5,366 nucleotides of DNA from an uncultured Lachnospiraceae bacterium. GTDB taxonomy: Bacteria > Bacillota > Clostridia > Lachnospirales > Lachnospiraceae. Of this stretch, positions 5,157 to 5,366 are shown in pieces (position 1 is the first letter of the stretch; every line of letters begins with the position of its first letter). The stretch spans positions 1 through 5,366 of the forward strand of contig CADCQV010000208.1 in assembly GCA_902803625.1 (NCBI GenBank), given 5' to 3'. The position numbers and the translations under genes are program-made. The notes under the pieces were generated by a model. It did no database searches. It was given only the letters and a program-made list of their open reading frames with translations, and was not told where the DNA came from.

Positions 5157-5366
5157 TTCCTTCCTCCGTAGCAGCGGTTCCTTCCTCGCTCTCACTGTTC
5201 TCATCTTCATTTTCGGTTTTATTAAATTCCTGAGGTACGGTTCTTGGACCGCCTCCCGACGTATCGATGACCTCATCGGGTTCCATTATATTCGTAACTA
5301 TGGCAGCATTGTCCGCTTCCATGGCGCCGAGGATCTCTCCCCTTGCATCGGGTCCGCAGGCCTTAA
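5146..5366 (-). CDS. Unidentified protein, C-terminal fragment with a possible MgtE_N/MotE-like segment and acidic tail
   Basis: An open frame enters from the right edge and ends at TAA (5148-5146), giving 72 complete codons. I translated it by hand. It starts KACGPDARGEILGAMEADNA and continues AIVTNIMEPDEV. The pattern ILGAM-x(4)-AA-x-VT-x-IM is like the last helix pair of the MgtE intracellular N domain, also found in the flagellar stator chaperone MotE; this is a weak resemblance, not an identification. From about residue 34 it becomes low-complexity, ending in a Glu/Asn/Ser/Thr-rich stretch (NKTENEDENSESEEGTAATE) and GNGN, probably disordered. The open frame, and its 11-base overlap with a well-supported thioesterase start, argue that it is real. 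What lies upstream would decide its identity. Confidence 0.6.
   Translation of the reverse strand, partial: KACGPDARGEILGAMEADNAAIVTNIMEPDEVIDTSGGGPRTVPQEFNKTENEDENSESEEGTAATEEGNGN
5157..5167 (-). promoter_or_regulatory. Thioesterase ribosome binding site (fixes the start)
   Basis: On the minus strand GGAGG (5167-5163), followed by AAGGAA, precedes the ATG at 5156 with six-base spacing. It is the strongest Shine-Dalgarno match in the window and decides the start at 5156 over any upstream in-frame ATG. It lies inside the last codons of the upstream gene, consistent with coupled translation. Confidence 0.8.

Noticed and set aside
5157..5276. N-terminal extension of the thioesterase to an upstream ATG at 5276
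   Set aside because: The extra 40 residues are basic and unlike the family, overlap the upstream gene in another frame, and the strong GGAGG site points to the ATG at 5156.

Overview
The window reads as ordinary chromosome of a Gram-positive anaerobe of the Clostridia, most likely Lachnospiraceae-like. That placement is an inference from Firmicutes-type GGAGG/AGGAG ribosome binding sites, medium GC content judged by eye, and the look of the SbcC, SbcD and FlK-like proteins. There is no rRNA or other phylogenetic marker to confirm it. All six genes lie on the minus strand, so transcription runs from high to low coordinates, and no gene-free gap exceeds about 105 bases.

In transcription order the layout is: (1) the C-terminal end of an unidentified protein with a possible MgtE_N/MotE-like helical segment and an acidic tail (5366-5146); (2) a 139-residue hotdog thioesterase of the fluoroacetyl-CoA thioesterase (FlK-like) family, whose start overlaps gene 1 by 11 bases (5156-4737); (3) sbcD, the nuclease subunit of the SbcCD (Mre11-Rad50 type) complex (4667-3537); (4) sbcC, its SMC-like ATPase with a CPVC zinc hook at mid-protein (3432-781); (5) a seven-helix membrane protein of the TM7S3/TM198-like (DUF4203) type (715-134); (6) the first 44 codons of a CPA2-type cation:proton antiporter, whose ATG shares one base with the stop codon of gene 5 (134-1, cut by the window edge).

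sbcD and sbcC clearly work together: SbcCD trims DNA ends and opens DNA hairpins. The upstream thioesterase and downstream membrane genes are in the same orientation, but nothing visible ties them to DNA repair. A possible promoter between sbcC and gene 5 suggests that the membrane pair can be expressed separately.

The most interesting content is in the short gaps. Two copies of an interspersed hairpin repeat lie just 3' of the thioesterase and sbcD coding regions. Both have a GCGAAGC core and paired GA/GA mismatches, and their stems differ by a compensatory change. One copy supplies the last codons and the stop of the thioesterase. The other is followed by two truncated tandem half-copies that run up to the sbcC ribosome binding site. 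A separate imperfect hairpin of about 17 base pairs precedes sbcD. No convincing new multi-gene system is visible; the genes themselves belong to recognisable families, apart from the partial gene at the right edge.
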